A stretch of 64,000 bases of DNA from JAWSVE01 sp050633885. Lineage in GTDB: Bacteria; Pseudomonadota; Gammaproteobacteria; Pseudomonadales; Cellvibrionaceae. The notes under the pieces were generated by a model, which did not search any database, was not told the origin of the DNA, and was given only the letters and a program-made list of their open reading frames with translations. Position 1 is the stretch's first letter. The number at the start of each line of letters is the position of its first letter. The stretch is taken from assembly GCA_050633885.1 (NCBI GenBank), contig JBOEHK010000005.1, forward strand, positions 558,001-622,000. Reading direction: 5' to 3'. The position numbers and the translations under genes were made by a program. Of this stretch, positions 26,029-35,404 are shown piece by piece.

Positions 26029-27834
26029 TTATTTTGCTCGTTTTCGTTCCGTTTCCGTTAGCAATTTCTTACGAATACGAATACTTTCTGGCGTCACCTC
26101 TACAAGCTCATCATCTTCAATAAATTCTAGCGCTTGCTCAAGTGTATGCTTGATAGGCGGGCTTAGCGTTAATGCTTCATCAGTACCTGATGCCCGAACG
26201 TTCGTTAGCTGCTTACCTTTTACAGGATTTACGGCTAAATCATTTGAGCGAGAATGAATACCAATAACTTGTCCTTCATACACATCGACAGCATGACCCA
26301 AGAATAAGCGACCACGACTCTGTAAATTAAACAATGAATAAGCCGCTGTTTTTCCTTTTAACATGCTCACTAACACGCCATTTTGTCGCTTCGCTACTTC
26401 ACCTTCTTTCACGGGTCCGTAATGATCGAAAACACTCGTCATAATTCCAGAGCCAGACGTTAACGTTAAAAATAAACCTCTAAAGCCAATTAAACCTCGA
26501 GATGGAATGATGAATTCTAAACGAACACGTCCTTTTCCATCTGGTTCCATGTTATTCAGCTCGCCTTTTCGTAAACCCACTTCTTCCATCACAGAACCTT
26601 GATGCTGCTCTTCAACATCAATCACAACTTGCTCATAAGGCTCTTGGATTTCTCCGTCAACTTCACGCTGAACAACTTCAGGGCGAGAAACACCCATTTC
26701 AAAACCTTCGCGGCGCATCGTTTCAATTAAGACAGAAAGATGTAATTCACCACGACCCGACACAATAAATTTATCCGGTGTATCGCCTTGCTTTACTCGC
26801 AATGCCACGTTATGAATTAACTCTTGGTCTAAACGATCTTTAATATTTCTGGTAGTAACAAATTTGCCTTCTTTACCCGCGAATGGCGAATCGTTAACGA
26901 TAAACGTCATACTCACTGTTGGCTCATCAACCGTTAGTTCAGGTAATGCTTCAACACATTCAGGATCACAAAGTGTGTCAGAAATACTTAAGCCATCAAT
27001 GCCATTAATACACACAATATCGCCGGCGCTCGCTAACTGAGTCTCTACTTGTTCCAACCCTAGATAGCCTTTGATATTTAAAACTTTTCCTTTTCTTTCT
27101 TTGCCATCAGCGCTTTTTACAATGACTTGCTGATTAGGTTTAAGCTGGCCACGGGTAATACGGCCAACACCGATAACACCAACATAACTATCATAGGCCA
27201 ATGCAGACACCTGCATTTGGAATTTCCCTTCTGGATCAACATCGGGTGGAGGAACACGATCAACAATCATCTCATACAGTGGCGTCATATCGTCCGCCAT
27301 GTCTTCTGCATCGTTTCCTGCAATGCCGTTAATGGCTGAGGCATAAATCACTGGGAAATCTAGCTGCTCATCGGTTGCGCCTAGGTTGTCAAAAAGATCA
27401 AAAACTTGATCCATGACCCAATCTGGACGAGCACCCGGCCGATCAATTTTGTTAATCACAACAATCGGCTTCAAACCACGCTCAAACGCTTTTGATGTGA
27501 CAAAACGCGTTTGCGGCATCGGCCCATCAACAGCATCAACCAACAAGAGAACCGAGTCCACCATCGATAGAACACGTTCTACTTCACCACCAAAGTCAGC
27601 ATGCCCTGGGGTATCAACGATATTGATTCGATAATCATTCCATTGGATAGCGGTATTTTTTGCCAGGATGGTGATTCCACGCTCTTTTTCTTGATCATTA
27701 GAATCCATGATGCGTTCTGCACCCTCATCTTTTCGATCAAGAGTACCTGACTGGCTCAGGAGTTTATCAACCAGTGTTGTTTTTCCATGGTCAACGTGAG
27801 CAATAATCGCAATATTGCGTAGCTTTTCAATCAC
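26029..27834 (-). CDS. typA: Ribosome-associated GTPase TypA/BipA
   Basis: 601 aa, translational GTPase of the EF-G/LepA class. P-loop HVDHGKTTLVD, the switch region ERGITI, DTPGHADF and NKID are complete. The C-terminal BipA-specific domain includes the GFRGLFLTLTSG segment. It binds ribosomes and acts in subunit assembly and stress. Confidence 0.97.
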   Translation of the reverse strand: MIEKLRNIAIIAHVDHGKTTLVDKLLSQSGTLDRKDEGAERIMDSNDQEKERGITILAKNTAIQWNDYRINIVDTPGHADFGGEVERVLSMVDSVLLLVDAVDGPMPQTRFVTSKAFERGLKPIVVINKIDRPGARPDWVMDQVFDLFDNLGATDEQLDFPVIYASAINGIAGNDAEDMADDMTPLYEMIVDRVPPPDVDPEGKFQMQVSALAYDSYVGVIGVGRITRGQLKPNQQVIVKSADGKERKGKVLNIKGYLGLEQVETQLASAGDIVCINGIDGLSISDTLCDPECVEALPELTVDEPTVSMTFIVNDSPFAGKEGKFVTTRNIKDRLDQELIHNVALRVKQGDTPDKFIVSGRGELHLSVLIETMRREGFEMGVSRPEVVQREVDGEIQEPYEQVVIDVEEQHQGSVMEEVGLRKGELNNMEPDGKGRVRLEFIIPSRGLIGFRGLFLTLTSGSGIMTSVFDHYGPVKEGEVAKRQNGVLVSMLKGKTAAYSLFNLQSRGRLFLGHAVDVYEGQVIGIHSRSNDLAVNPVKGKQLTNVRASGTDEALTLSPPIKHTLEQALEFIEDDELVEVTPESIRIRKKLLTETERKRAK

Positions 27835-28101
27835 AGGAGTGCCTCTAGGGGTGCAATGTTTACATTAAACAATGTCGTTAATATTGGTATCTCAACAATG
27901 TCTCAATTTAGAAAAAGGTTACTGCGGGCGGGAGATCGTGCACGGCAGGGTCAAAATGGTGGGGGATTGTACACGTGATAGCCACAAAGCTAAATAGAAA
28001 AGCTTCAAATTTCGCCAAGTTGCAGCAATTGGAAACATTCACACGTGGCTATATACATTGAAAACTCACTGTCAGATCTGCTTAAAGCTAACACTTAAAT
28101 G

Positions 28102-30561
28102 TTATGCCAGATAGCTAGGCTCTTGTAGAAATTCAAGAACATCTTCAGCAGGGAGTGGTTCCGAGAACAAATATCCTTGCCCTTGATCACATCCATGCTC
28201 CATTAAGAACTGAAGCTGAGCCGTCGTCTCAATACCTTCTGCAATCGTTTTGACATTGAGCTCACGGCACAGCGCCAACAAAGAAACAACAATTGCTCTC
28301 GCTTCACCATGCTGAGTCACATTGGCAGTAAAGCTTCGATCAATTTTTACCGTATCGATGGGTAGTTTTCTCAAAAAGCTTAATGATGAATAGCCGGTAC
28401 CGAAATCATCAAGACTAATTTCAACACCAATTTCTCGTAACGCATGCAAATGCTGTATGGCCATTGCTTCATCTTGCAAAACACTGGTTTCCGTTAATTC
28501 AATTTCAATACGTAATGGAGAAATATCAAAATGATCCATCATTGTTTTGAGTTGATCAACCAAATCAACTTGCGATAACTGTTTTGCAGAAATATTAATT
28601 GCGATTCTAAAACCTTCGGGAAGAATTTTTTCCCACAATTGAATTTGCTGCATGGATTCTCCCAGAATCCAGTTACCTAAATCACGAATTAAATTGCTCT
28701 CTTCCGCAACCGGTATAAATTTACCAGGAAGAATAATCCCTTTTTCTGGATGCGCCCAACGAATTAACGCCTCAAAACCCACAGGACTCATATCCGTTAA
28801 ACTCACTTTCGGTTGGTAATAAAGCCTGAACTGACTTTGCACCATCGCCACTTGCAACGAGTTTTCTAACGCTAGCCGTTGATGCACTTGTTCGTTGATA
28901 GCAGAAGTGAAAATATGATAATTATTTTTCCCTCGCGCTTTTGCTTCGTACATTGCCAAATCGGCATTTCGCAATAATGTATCCGCATCACGACCATCGT
29001 TTGGAAAAATAGCGATACCCACGCTAGCACCAACATGAATTTCACTTTTTGCAATAAAAAACGGCTCGTTTAAATCTTGAATAATTCGCTCAGCAACAAT
29101 AGCCGCATCGTGAGGTGCCTTAATTGAACTTAAAATGGCATTAAACTCATCGCCACCACGTCGACTAATCAACTGATCAACTGATGTCACACCTGCTTGT
29201 TCAAAAAGCACATCCGCCAAACGCAAACGGTTTTTCAAACGGTCAGAAATTTGCACCAACAGTTCATCACCAGCTTCATGACCCAAACGATCATTGACTT
29301 TTTTGAAATCATCCAAATCAATAAACAACACAGCTGATTTCACTTTGCTTTGTTCTGCACGCTGCAACAACCTATTTAAGGTTTCTCGCAGAGTGGTTCT
29401 ATTAGGCAGTTGCGTCAGCGGATCAAAATAGGCCAGCTGGCGGATTCGTCGGCTGCTGTGCATTAACTGCTTGCCCATTTGTCGAAAGGCAACCGCTAAC
29501 TCACCCAACTCATCTTTGGTTCTAATACCTAATTCAGGTTTAAAATCTCCTTTTGCAATTTGCCGGGTTGCAGTAATAAGATGCTGAATGGGTTTAATAA
29601 CAATATTATTAACATACACATTATAAATGACGCCAGAAAACAATAACGTCAGACTTAACGCCATCATAAAAATAATAATATAAGGTAATTTTTTCTCAAA
29701 AAGAAAGTCACTATCGGTGAGCGATAGCAGCCAAAATTTTTCATCAAGCGAATCAATTCTTAGAATATAATCACTATCGCCCAACGTATAACTTTCCAAG
29801 AATCCTTCTGCGGTTTGCTGATACAACTGATCTGGATTAGGTAGCTGATAAAAAGGTAAATCATTTCTACCCGTTATAATCTCACCGCTTTCTTCAACCA
29901 ACATTAAAAGCGTTTCTCGTCCAGGTAGAGGAGCAACAATATCGGTTAAAAGCTGAACTGAAGCAGCAGAAATTAAATAGCCAGACACTTTACCGTTATT
30001 AAATATTGGAACAACTGTTAATATTTTATTGTTGGCATTGCGACTAGTGTTTCGATCAGGATTATTCGCGGTGCGACTGTTAATAGCGTCAGAATTATTG
30101 ACATGAAAAATAGAAATTTCATTCGCAGGAATATCTTGAAGCGCATCAACCGATAATGGTGCAACCTGCCCAGCTTGAAAATCTACAACACTCAACAAAG
30201 GTGAAGAAAAGTCTCGACCCCGAATCAAATAGTATTCCCGTATTGCATCATCACTACTAATCAATGACGACAGTACTTTTTCACCTGCCGCTTGTTGAAT
30301 CGCAGTAGGGGCTTCACTGTTTAAAATGATTTGTAATTCTGGATGAAGAGAAGTATTGACTGTAAGATAACGCAAACGGCTCAAATAACTATCAGCAGTA
30401 TCAGCAATAGAGCGGGCCACATCCGCTTGATAATTGATAATATCTTTTTTTAGCTGACTATCAATATATGCGTAGCCTATACCACTCAATATCGCCAAAG
30501 GCGCAAGCAGTAAAATAAACCACACTAATAATAACTTTGAACGTAAACCCATGAAATCCAA
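28102..30561 (-). CDS. Membrane sensor with HAMP, GGDEF and EAL domains
   Basis: 819 aa. Membrane helices near residues 8-30 and 290-315 flank a periplasmic sensor region. A HAMP domain follows (NNIVIKPIQHLITATRQIAKGDF), then GGDEF with an intact RRGGDEF motif, then EAL with FEALIRW, NISAKQL and DDFGTGYSS intact. Both c-di-GMP synthesis and breakdown are therefore possible. No receiver or PAS domain is seen. It stands alone. Confidence 0.92.
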   Translation of the reverse strand: MDFMGLRSKLLLVWFILLLAPLAILSGIGYAYIDSQLKKDIINYQADVARSIADTADSYLSRLRYLTVNTSLHPELQIILNSEAPTAIQQAAGEKVLSSLISSDDAIREYYLIRGRDFSSPLLSVVDFQAGQVAPLSVDALQDIPANEISIFHVNNSDAINSRTANNPDRNTSRNANNKILTVVPIFNNGKVSGYLISAASVQLLTDIVAPLPGRETLLMLVEESGEIITGRNDLPFYQLPNPDQLYQQTAEGFLESYTLGDSDYILRIDSLDEKFWLLSLTDSDFLFEKKLPYIIIFMMALSLTLLFSGVIYNVYVNNIVIKPIQHLITATRQIAKGDFKPELGIRTKDELGELAVAFRQMGKQLMHSSRRIRQLAYFDPLTQLPNRTTLRETLNRLLQRAEQSKVKSAVLFIDLDDFKKVNDRLGHEAGDELLVQISDRLKNRLRLADVLFEQAGVTSVDQLISRRGGDEFNAILSSIKAPHDAAIVAERIIQDLNEPFFIAKSEIHVGASVGIAIFPNDGRDADTLLRNADLAMYEAKARGKNNYHIFTSAINEQVHQRLALENSLQVAMVQSQFRLYYQPKVSLTDMSPVGFEALIRWAHPEKGIILPGKFIPVAEESNLIRDLGNWILGESMQQIQLWEKILPEGFRIAINISAKQLSQVDLVDQLKTMMDHFDISPLRIEIELTETSVLQDEAMAIQHLHALREIGVEISLDDFGTGYSSLSFLRKLPIDTVKIDRSFTANVTQHGEARAIVVSLLALCRELNVKTIAEGIETTAQLQFLMEHGCDQGQGYLFSEPLPAEDVLEFLQEPSYLA

Positions 30562-30626
30562 TCACTCTGCCAATACCCTGGCAACATTCCTATTTTTTTA
30601 CTTAAACCAATGTGTATTGCAGTGCG

Positions 30627-31103
30627 TCAAATACCAAACAATCCACCTTCATCACCCAGTGGCGAAGGACTGACTTCTTTGTTTTCTATCGCTTCAAAAT
30701 GCGTTACATTTCCGCGTGAGCCATGAACATAGCAATTAATATAATATTCATCAGCTCTATCCCCTGCACTTTTCATTCGGGGATACAGGTCCATCTTAAA
30801 AAAAATCCTGAAGCGGTTGTCTTTGTCTTCAAACCGACTGGAATGACCATCAACTGAAATATATTTCAAACGCTTGCCATATTTAGACTTTGCTAATTCA
30901 TGGCAGGTTAGCTGAGCATCAGTTAGCGTAATGTTTTGATAGCCGCCTGATACGCCATCATCGAGGCCAAGTACCGATAAATTTAATTCTTTACGGAGCA
31001 GGAGTGTAACGACAATTGCTGCGCCAATCACGCCAAGCGCCACCACAAGTATCCCAACGGTTTGCCTATTGGTTGAACGGTGGGGACGGCTTTCTTTGGG
31101 CAT
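30627..31103 (-). CDS. Single-pass membrane protein of unknown function
   Basis: 158 aa. A basic N-terminus (HRSTNRQ), one membrane helix (about 16-36) and an extracytoplasmic domain of about 115 residues. The domain has Cys in LTCHEL and INCYVHG and a pattern of beta strands. It starts two bases after the thiI stop, so it is cotranscribed with thiI. I do not recognise the domain. Confidence 0.65.
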   Translation of the reverse strand: MPKESRPHRSTNRQTVGILVVALGVIGAAIVVTLLLRKELNLSVLGLDDGVSGGYQNITLTDAQLTCHELAKSKYGKRLKYISVDGHSSRFEDKDNRFRIFFKMDLYPRMKSAGDRADEYYINCYVHGSRGNVTHFEAIENKEVSPSPLGDEGGLFGI

Positions 31104-31105
31104 AA

Positions 31106-32563
31106 TTAACTCTCTGGTCGGTACACTCCCACATTGCTATATCCAGCATCGCTTAAATGGGCAGCATGAAGCTTACTCATAACACCTCGGTCACAATACA
31201 ATAAGTACTGTACACCTTTATCCAGCGATGGAAACCGAGTACTGAGTTGATAAAAAGGTATTTTCTTCAGTGTAGTCGACGCTAAGGATAGCGGCTGCTT
31301 TTCTTCTTCTGTGGGATGACGGATATCGATAATAACGGCATTTTCTAGCGAGCCGGTTTCTTTTACCTCAGTAACATTCTCTTGGAGATCATTGGCCACG
31401 GCATTAATAGGCACTATCTGACTGGCTTGATAAGCGCGCTCTAACACATCCCAATTAAAACTTGCTTCTTCTCTGTCTATTCGCTCGTGGGTGGCTCGTG
31501 TTGTCGGCTTAACAGAAATAACACCACAATATTCAGGCATATTTGCTGCAAATTCCTCAGTTCCTATTTTGCGAGAAAGAGAAATGATATCGCCCTTATC
31601 CATTGTTATGAGTGGTCGCAGAACCAAGGTCTCTGTCACTGAATCTATCACTGATAGATTGGTCAACGTTTGACTAGACACCTGTGCAATAGCCTCTCCT
31701 GTCACCAATGCTTTAATTCCAAAATCAGCGGCTACTTTTGTTGCAACTCGAAGCATCATTCGTTTCAGAATTACACCCATTTGCGAGTTATGCACATGCT
31801 CTATAATTTCGGTCACGACATCTTCAAAAGGAACCGAAATAAACTTTACGTTATGCGAGGATGCATATTTGTGCCAAAGATAATAGCTAACCTCTTTCAC
31901 CCCCAGCTCATGAGCACGGCCACCCAAATTGAAAAAACAGAAATGCGTTGCAAGACCACGTTTGTTGGTTAAGTAACTCGCAACGGTAGAATCAAATCCA
32001 CCCGATACAAGTGACAACACATCATCTTGAGTACCTAGCGGATATCCTCCTAGTCCCTGTCTTTGATTCAGCAAAACAAAACATTGGTTATCAACGATTT
32101 CTAATTTCACAACAACATCAGGATTGGAAAGATTCACCGAAGCACTCTCACAAGCACGATTTAAAACCGAGCCTACCAAACGCTCCACATCCATCGAGCC
32201 AAAACCTTGTTTTCCTTGCCGTTTCGCTCGCACAGAAAACGATTTTCCTTCAATCTTGGGTAGCCAGATATCGTTTACTTTCGACGCCAGGTTCTCTAAC
32301 GTATCGAATTCAAACACTGTCGATTCGGCAAAATAAGCAATGCCCGGCGTGCATGCCAACACATCTGCCACACGCTCTCTATCAAACTGATCGAAATCTT
32401 TACCTAGAACTTCAATCTTGTCCCAACCCTTAACGATCTCCACAGTAGGATAAATCCGACGAAGAATCTTACGGATATTTCTCTGCAGCTGCTTAATAAA
32501 ACGTTTTCGAACAGGAGGACTTTTGATCGTAATTTCTGGGAAGTACTTAACAACAAAATGCAT
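31106..32563 (-). CDS. thiI: tRNA 4-thiouridine synthase / thiamin sulfur carrier ThiI
   Basis: 485 aa. N-terminal ferredoxin-like and THUMP domains, the PP-loop SGGFDST, Cys in MPEYCGVIS, and a C-terminal rhodanese domain with the catalytic Cys in YCDRGVMS. Full E. coli-type length, so both tRNA thiolation and thiazole synthesis are plausible. Confidence 0.96.
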   Translation of the reverse strand: MHFVVKYFPEITIKSPPVRKRFIKQLQRNIRKILRRIYPTVEIVKGWDKIEVLGKDFDQFDRERVADVLACTPGIAYFAESTVFEFDTLENLASKVNDIWLPKIEGKSFSVRAKRQGKQGFGSMDVERLVGSVLNRACESASVNLSNPDVVVKLEIVDNQCFVLLNQRQGLGGYPLGTQDDVLSLVSGGFDSTVASYLTNKRGLATHFCFFNLGGRAHELGVKEVSYYLWHKYASSHNVKFISVPFEDVVTEIIEHVHNSQMGVILKRMMLRVATKVAADFGIKALVTGEAIAQVSSQTLTNLSVIDSVTETLVLRPLITMDKGDIISLSRKIGTEEFAANMPEYCGVISVKPTTRATHERIDREEASFNWDVLERAYQASQIVPINAVANDLQENVTEVKETGSLENAVIIDIRHPTEEEKQPLSLASTTLKKIPFYQLSTRFPSLDKGVQYLLYCDRGVMSKLHAAHLSDAGYSNVGVYRPES

Positions 32564-32791
32564 GGATATCTCGAATAATGAAAACTTGTGCGAATGAATG
32601 GATCGCAGGAAAGAAACTGAAAAACTTCCACTGGATTTATCCGCGCAATTATAAGGCAGGCACTCACTGAACTCACGGTCTACTTGAGACCAAGAATCCA
32701 GTTTGGACTTGAAAAAAATGCTTCACACCGCCAAGATAGCCGCACCAGAACAGTCATAGCATGATTTTTTTTGGTGCAGAACACAGTTTGT

Positions 32792-32808
32792 CGCACCAAA
32801 CTGGTTCA
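32792..32808 (+). promoter_or_regulatory. NtrC binding site upstream of glnA
   Basis: cgcaccaaactggttca matches the NtrC palindrome (TGCACCAAAATGGTGCA) at 14 of 17 positions. Additional half sites (GCACCA at 32742-32747, GGTGCA at 32773-32778) lie just upstream. The distance to the sigma-54 element, about 75-90 bases, suits an enhancer. Confidence 0.75.
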
Positions 32809-32880
32809 ACTCGGTTTCAGCCTTACTCTAAATGGCACTTTAAGCTATTGTTTTCCAAGCTTTTTCATTCTGGGACACAA

Positions 32881-32896
32881 TGGCAAGCATTTTGCT
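32881..32896 (+). promoter_or_regulatory. Sigma-54 promoter of glnA
   Basis: TGGCAAGCATTTTGCT fits the -24/-12 consensus TGGCACGNNNNTTGCW with one change, and keeps the invariant GG and GC at the right spacing. It lies 148 bases before the glnA ATG. Confidence 0.78.
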
Positions 32897-33043
32897 ATTT
32901 CAGAGCAACCCTCTCTTGTTTCCCAGTCACTGCTGGCACAGAGTAAAACCGAGCAGGGCTCGAGGAATGCAAATTCCATCTACAAAATATTTATCAATTA
33001 ATTCAACAATAATAGAGTGGCTAAGCCATTTGGAGGAGACCAG

Positions 33044-34450
33044 ATGTCAGGAAATACCCTGAGTTTAATTAAAGAAAGTGAAGCCCGATGGGTGGACTTA
33101 AGATTCACCGACACAAAAGGGAAAGAGCAACACGTTACTATTCCTGCGACTGAAGTCGATTCTGATTTCTTCGACGAAGGAAAAATGTTTGACGGCTCCT
33201 CAATTGCCGGCTGGAAAGGCATCAATGAGTCAGACATGATCTTAATGCCTGACGATGAGACAGCCCTAATTGACCCATTCACTGATGAAGCTACCGTTAT
33301 TCTTCGTTGCAACATTGTTGAACCTTCAACAGGTCAAGGCTACGAGCGCGATCCTCGTTCAATCGCTAAGCGCGCTGAAGAATACCTTGCATCTACCGGT
33401 ATCGGGGACTCAGCTCTTTTTGGTCCAGAAAATGAGTTTTTCGTATTTGACGATATTAAATGGGGTGCCGATATGTCGGGCGCTTTCTACAAAATATCAT
33501 CTGAAGAAGCTTCTTGGGCATCAGAGCACCATTTTGAAGATGGCAATATGGGCCATCGCCCAGGCGTTAAAGGCGGCTACTTCCCTGTTCCTCCAGTGGA
33601 CTCGCTACACGATCTTCGTGGTGCAATGTGTAATGCAATGGAGCAAATGGGCTTAGTGATCGAAGTTCACCATCACGAAGTGGGGACTGCAGGCCAATGT
33701 GAAATTGGTGTTGGTGCTAACACGTTGGTTAAGAAAGCTGATGAAGTGCAAGTTCTAAAATACTGCGTACATAATGTTGCACATGCTTATGGTAAAACGG
33801 CGACGTTCATGCCTAAGCCTTTAGTCGGTGACAATGGTAGTGGTATGCATGTTCACCAATCTATTTCAAAAGGTGGTGTTAACCAAATGGCTGGTGACGG
33901 CTATGCTGGGCTATCTGAATTATGCATGTACTACGTGGGCGGCATTATCAAACATGCGCGCGCACTCAACGCTTTCTGTAACGCTTCAACTAACTCTTAC
34001 AAGCGTTTGGTTCCTGGGTTCGAAGCGCCTGTTATGTTGGCATACTCTGCTCGTAACCGTTCTGCATCTATCCGTATTCCTTATGTTGCAAGCCCTAAAG
34101 GTAAGCGTATCGAAGCACGATTTGGCGATAATACGGCTAACCCATACTTAGCGTTCTCAGCATTCTTAATGGCTGGCCTTGATGGCATTAAAAACAAGAT
34201 TCATCCTGGCGATCCTGCTGATAAAGATTTGTATGACCTTCCTCCTGAAGAAGCCGCTGAAATCCCAACAGTTGCATCTAGCTTAGAGCAAGCACTACAA
34301 GCATTAAGTGATGACCGCGCTTTCCTAACAGAAGGTGGTGTATTTACTGATGACGCTATCGATGCTTACATCGACCTTAAAATGCAAGAAGTACAAACGC
34401 TTAATATGACAACTCACCCAGTTGAGTTTGAAATGTATTACAGCATGTAA
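33044..34450 (+). CDS. glnA: Glutamine synthetase type I
   Basis: 468 aa from the ATG at 33044, chosen because GGAGGAG lies 7 bases upstream and the length matches E. coli GlnA; a GTG at 33017 is in frame but unlikely. It makes glutamine from glutamate, ammonia and ATP. FTDTKGKEQHVTIP, MFDGSSIAGWKGI, the NGSGMHVHQS loop and the adenylylation site (Tyr in DLYDLPPEE) are present, so adenylylation control is expected besides NtrC control. Confidence 0.98.
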   Translation: MSGNTLSLIKESEARWVDLRFTDTKGKEQHVTIPATEVDSDFFDEGKMFDGSSIAGWKGINESDMILMPDDETALIDPFTDEATVILRCNIVEPSTGQGYERDPRSIAKRAEEYLASTGIGDSALFGPENEFFVFDDIKWGADMSGAFYKISSEEASWASEHHFEDGNMGHRPGVKGGYFPVPPVDSLHDLRGAMCNAMEQMGLVIEVHHHEVGTAGQCEIGVGANTLVKKADEVQVLKYCVHNVAHAYGKTATFMPKPLVGDNGSGMHVHQSISKGGVNQMAGDGYAGLSELCMYYVGGIIKHARALNAFCNASTNSYKRLVPGFEAPVMLAYSARNRSASIRIPYVASPKGKRIEARFGDNTANPYLAFSAFLMAGLDGIKNKIHPGDPADKDLYDLPPEEAAEIPTVASSLEQALQALSDDRAFLTEGGVFTDDAIDAYIDLKMQEVQTLNMTTHPVEFEMYYSM

Positions 34451-34473
34451 TTGATAGTTTTTACTGCCAGCAA

Positions 34474-34512
34474 TTAAAAAAACCTCGGATGGCAACATTC
34501 GAGGTTTTTTTT
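34474..34512 (+). terminator. glnA terminator
   Basis: Stem aaaaaacctcg / cgaggtttttt with a loop of about 13 bases and a run of eight T. Confidence 0.88.
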
Positions 34513-34653
34513 CGCCTAAGCGCTAATAACAACGCTTAATCGATACCGGCCGGTAAAATACATTGATCAAGGTGGCCCGCACATTCAAGATAGACAATGA
34601 TGATAAATCATCGATAGACTATTTACTCTGCTCGTCATATTTAGGTGATAAAC

Positions 34654-35178
34654 ATGAAAAATGTATTCATAAATAAAAGCATATTGCTAATAGCTTTCAT
34701 TTCAACAACGACATTGAGCTTCTTGCAACTCGCCCACTCTGCAGATATCTACAAAACAGTCGATGAAAATGGAAAAGTCACCTATAGCGATAAGATTACC
34801 AGCGACAAGTCAGTAAAACTGGAGGCAAAAGAGCTGAATACCGTTCCACCGGCCGCGCCAGCACCACCCAAGCAGGCTGAACAAAAGTCGTTGATCCCCA
34901 CGGAGTATCAAATCACGATCTCCTCACCCGCTAACGAGTCACACATTAATCCAGACCAACGAGACGTGACCGTTGAGGTATCTACAGTTCCCAATGTTTA
35001 TATAAAACACACTTTACAGATATCAGATAACGGCTCTCTCATTGCAGGAAGCAGCATTAAAAATATCACCCGAGGAACACATATCTTAGTTGCCATAGTG
35101 AAAGATGAACGAGGCAGAGTCATTTCTCGCTCCAGCCCTGTCACTATTTATGTGCATCGACCAACAGTAAAGCGCTAG
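34654..35178 (+). CDS. DUF4124 domain periplasmic protein
   Basis: 174 aa from the ATG at 34654 (AGGTGA upstream); a GTG at 34645 is in frame. Signal peptide ending near AHSA, then DIYKTVDENGKVTYSDK, the DUF4124 signature. After a Pro-rich linker (PPAAPAPPKQ) comes an Ig-like beta domain (ITISSPANESHINPDQRDVTVEV). A DUF4124 gene between glnA and ntrB is also found in related genera. Its role is not known. Confidence 0.82.
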   Translation: MKNVFINKSILLIAFISTTTLSFLQLAHSADIYKTVDENGKVTYSDKITSDKSVKLEAKELNTVPPAAPAPPKQAEQKSLIPTEYQITISSPANESHINPDQRDVTVEVSTVPNVYIKHTLQISDNGSLIAGSSIKNITRGTHILVAIVKDERGRVISRSSPVTIYVHRPTVKR

Positions 35179-35185
35179 CCCTAAT

Positions 35186-35404
35186 TTACACCACTTCCTC
35201 CAAAATAATTTTATAACCGTCTCTTATTGGTGCCTTCTCGCCCGCATTGAGTGCGCAAGCATTCGAAAATGTTTTATTTTGGTGCTTACCTAAGTTTTCT
35301 TTTGCTACTATTCCCCCATAAGCCCCTATATCCACCACTTTTTTGATCGCTCGAAGTGGTTTGGATTTTGCAGGCCTCCACTGACTCGTAAAGGATCCAT
35401 TCAT
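35186..35404 (-). CDS. Possible small protein antiparallel to ntrB
   Basis: 72 aa, not recognised. The ATG (35402-35404) has AGGAG eight bases upstream and forms one CATG with the ntrB ATG on the other strand. The product is basic and ordered in look (WRPAKSKPLRAIKKVVDIG, GEKAPIRDGYKIILEEVV), with no signal peptide. It fills the gap between DUF4124 and ntrB, and its stop is 7 bases from the DUF4124 stop. The RBS and protein-like composition argue that it is real; no homologue is known to me. Confidence 0.45.
   Translation of the reverse strand: MNGSFTSQWRPAKSKPLRAIKKVVDIGAYGGIVAKENLGKHQNKTFSNACALNAGEKAPIRDGYKIILEEVV

Noticed and set aside
32833..32845. TGGCACTTTAAGC as the glnA sigma-54 promoter
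   Set aside because: The GG-GC spacing is two bases too short; the element at 32881 fits much better.
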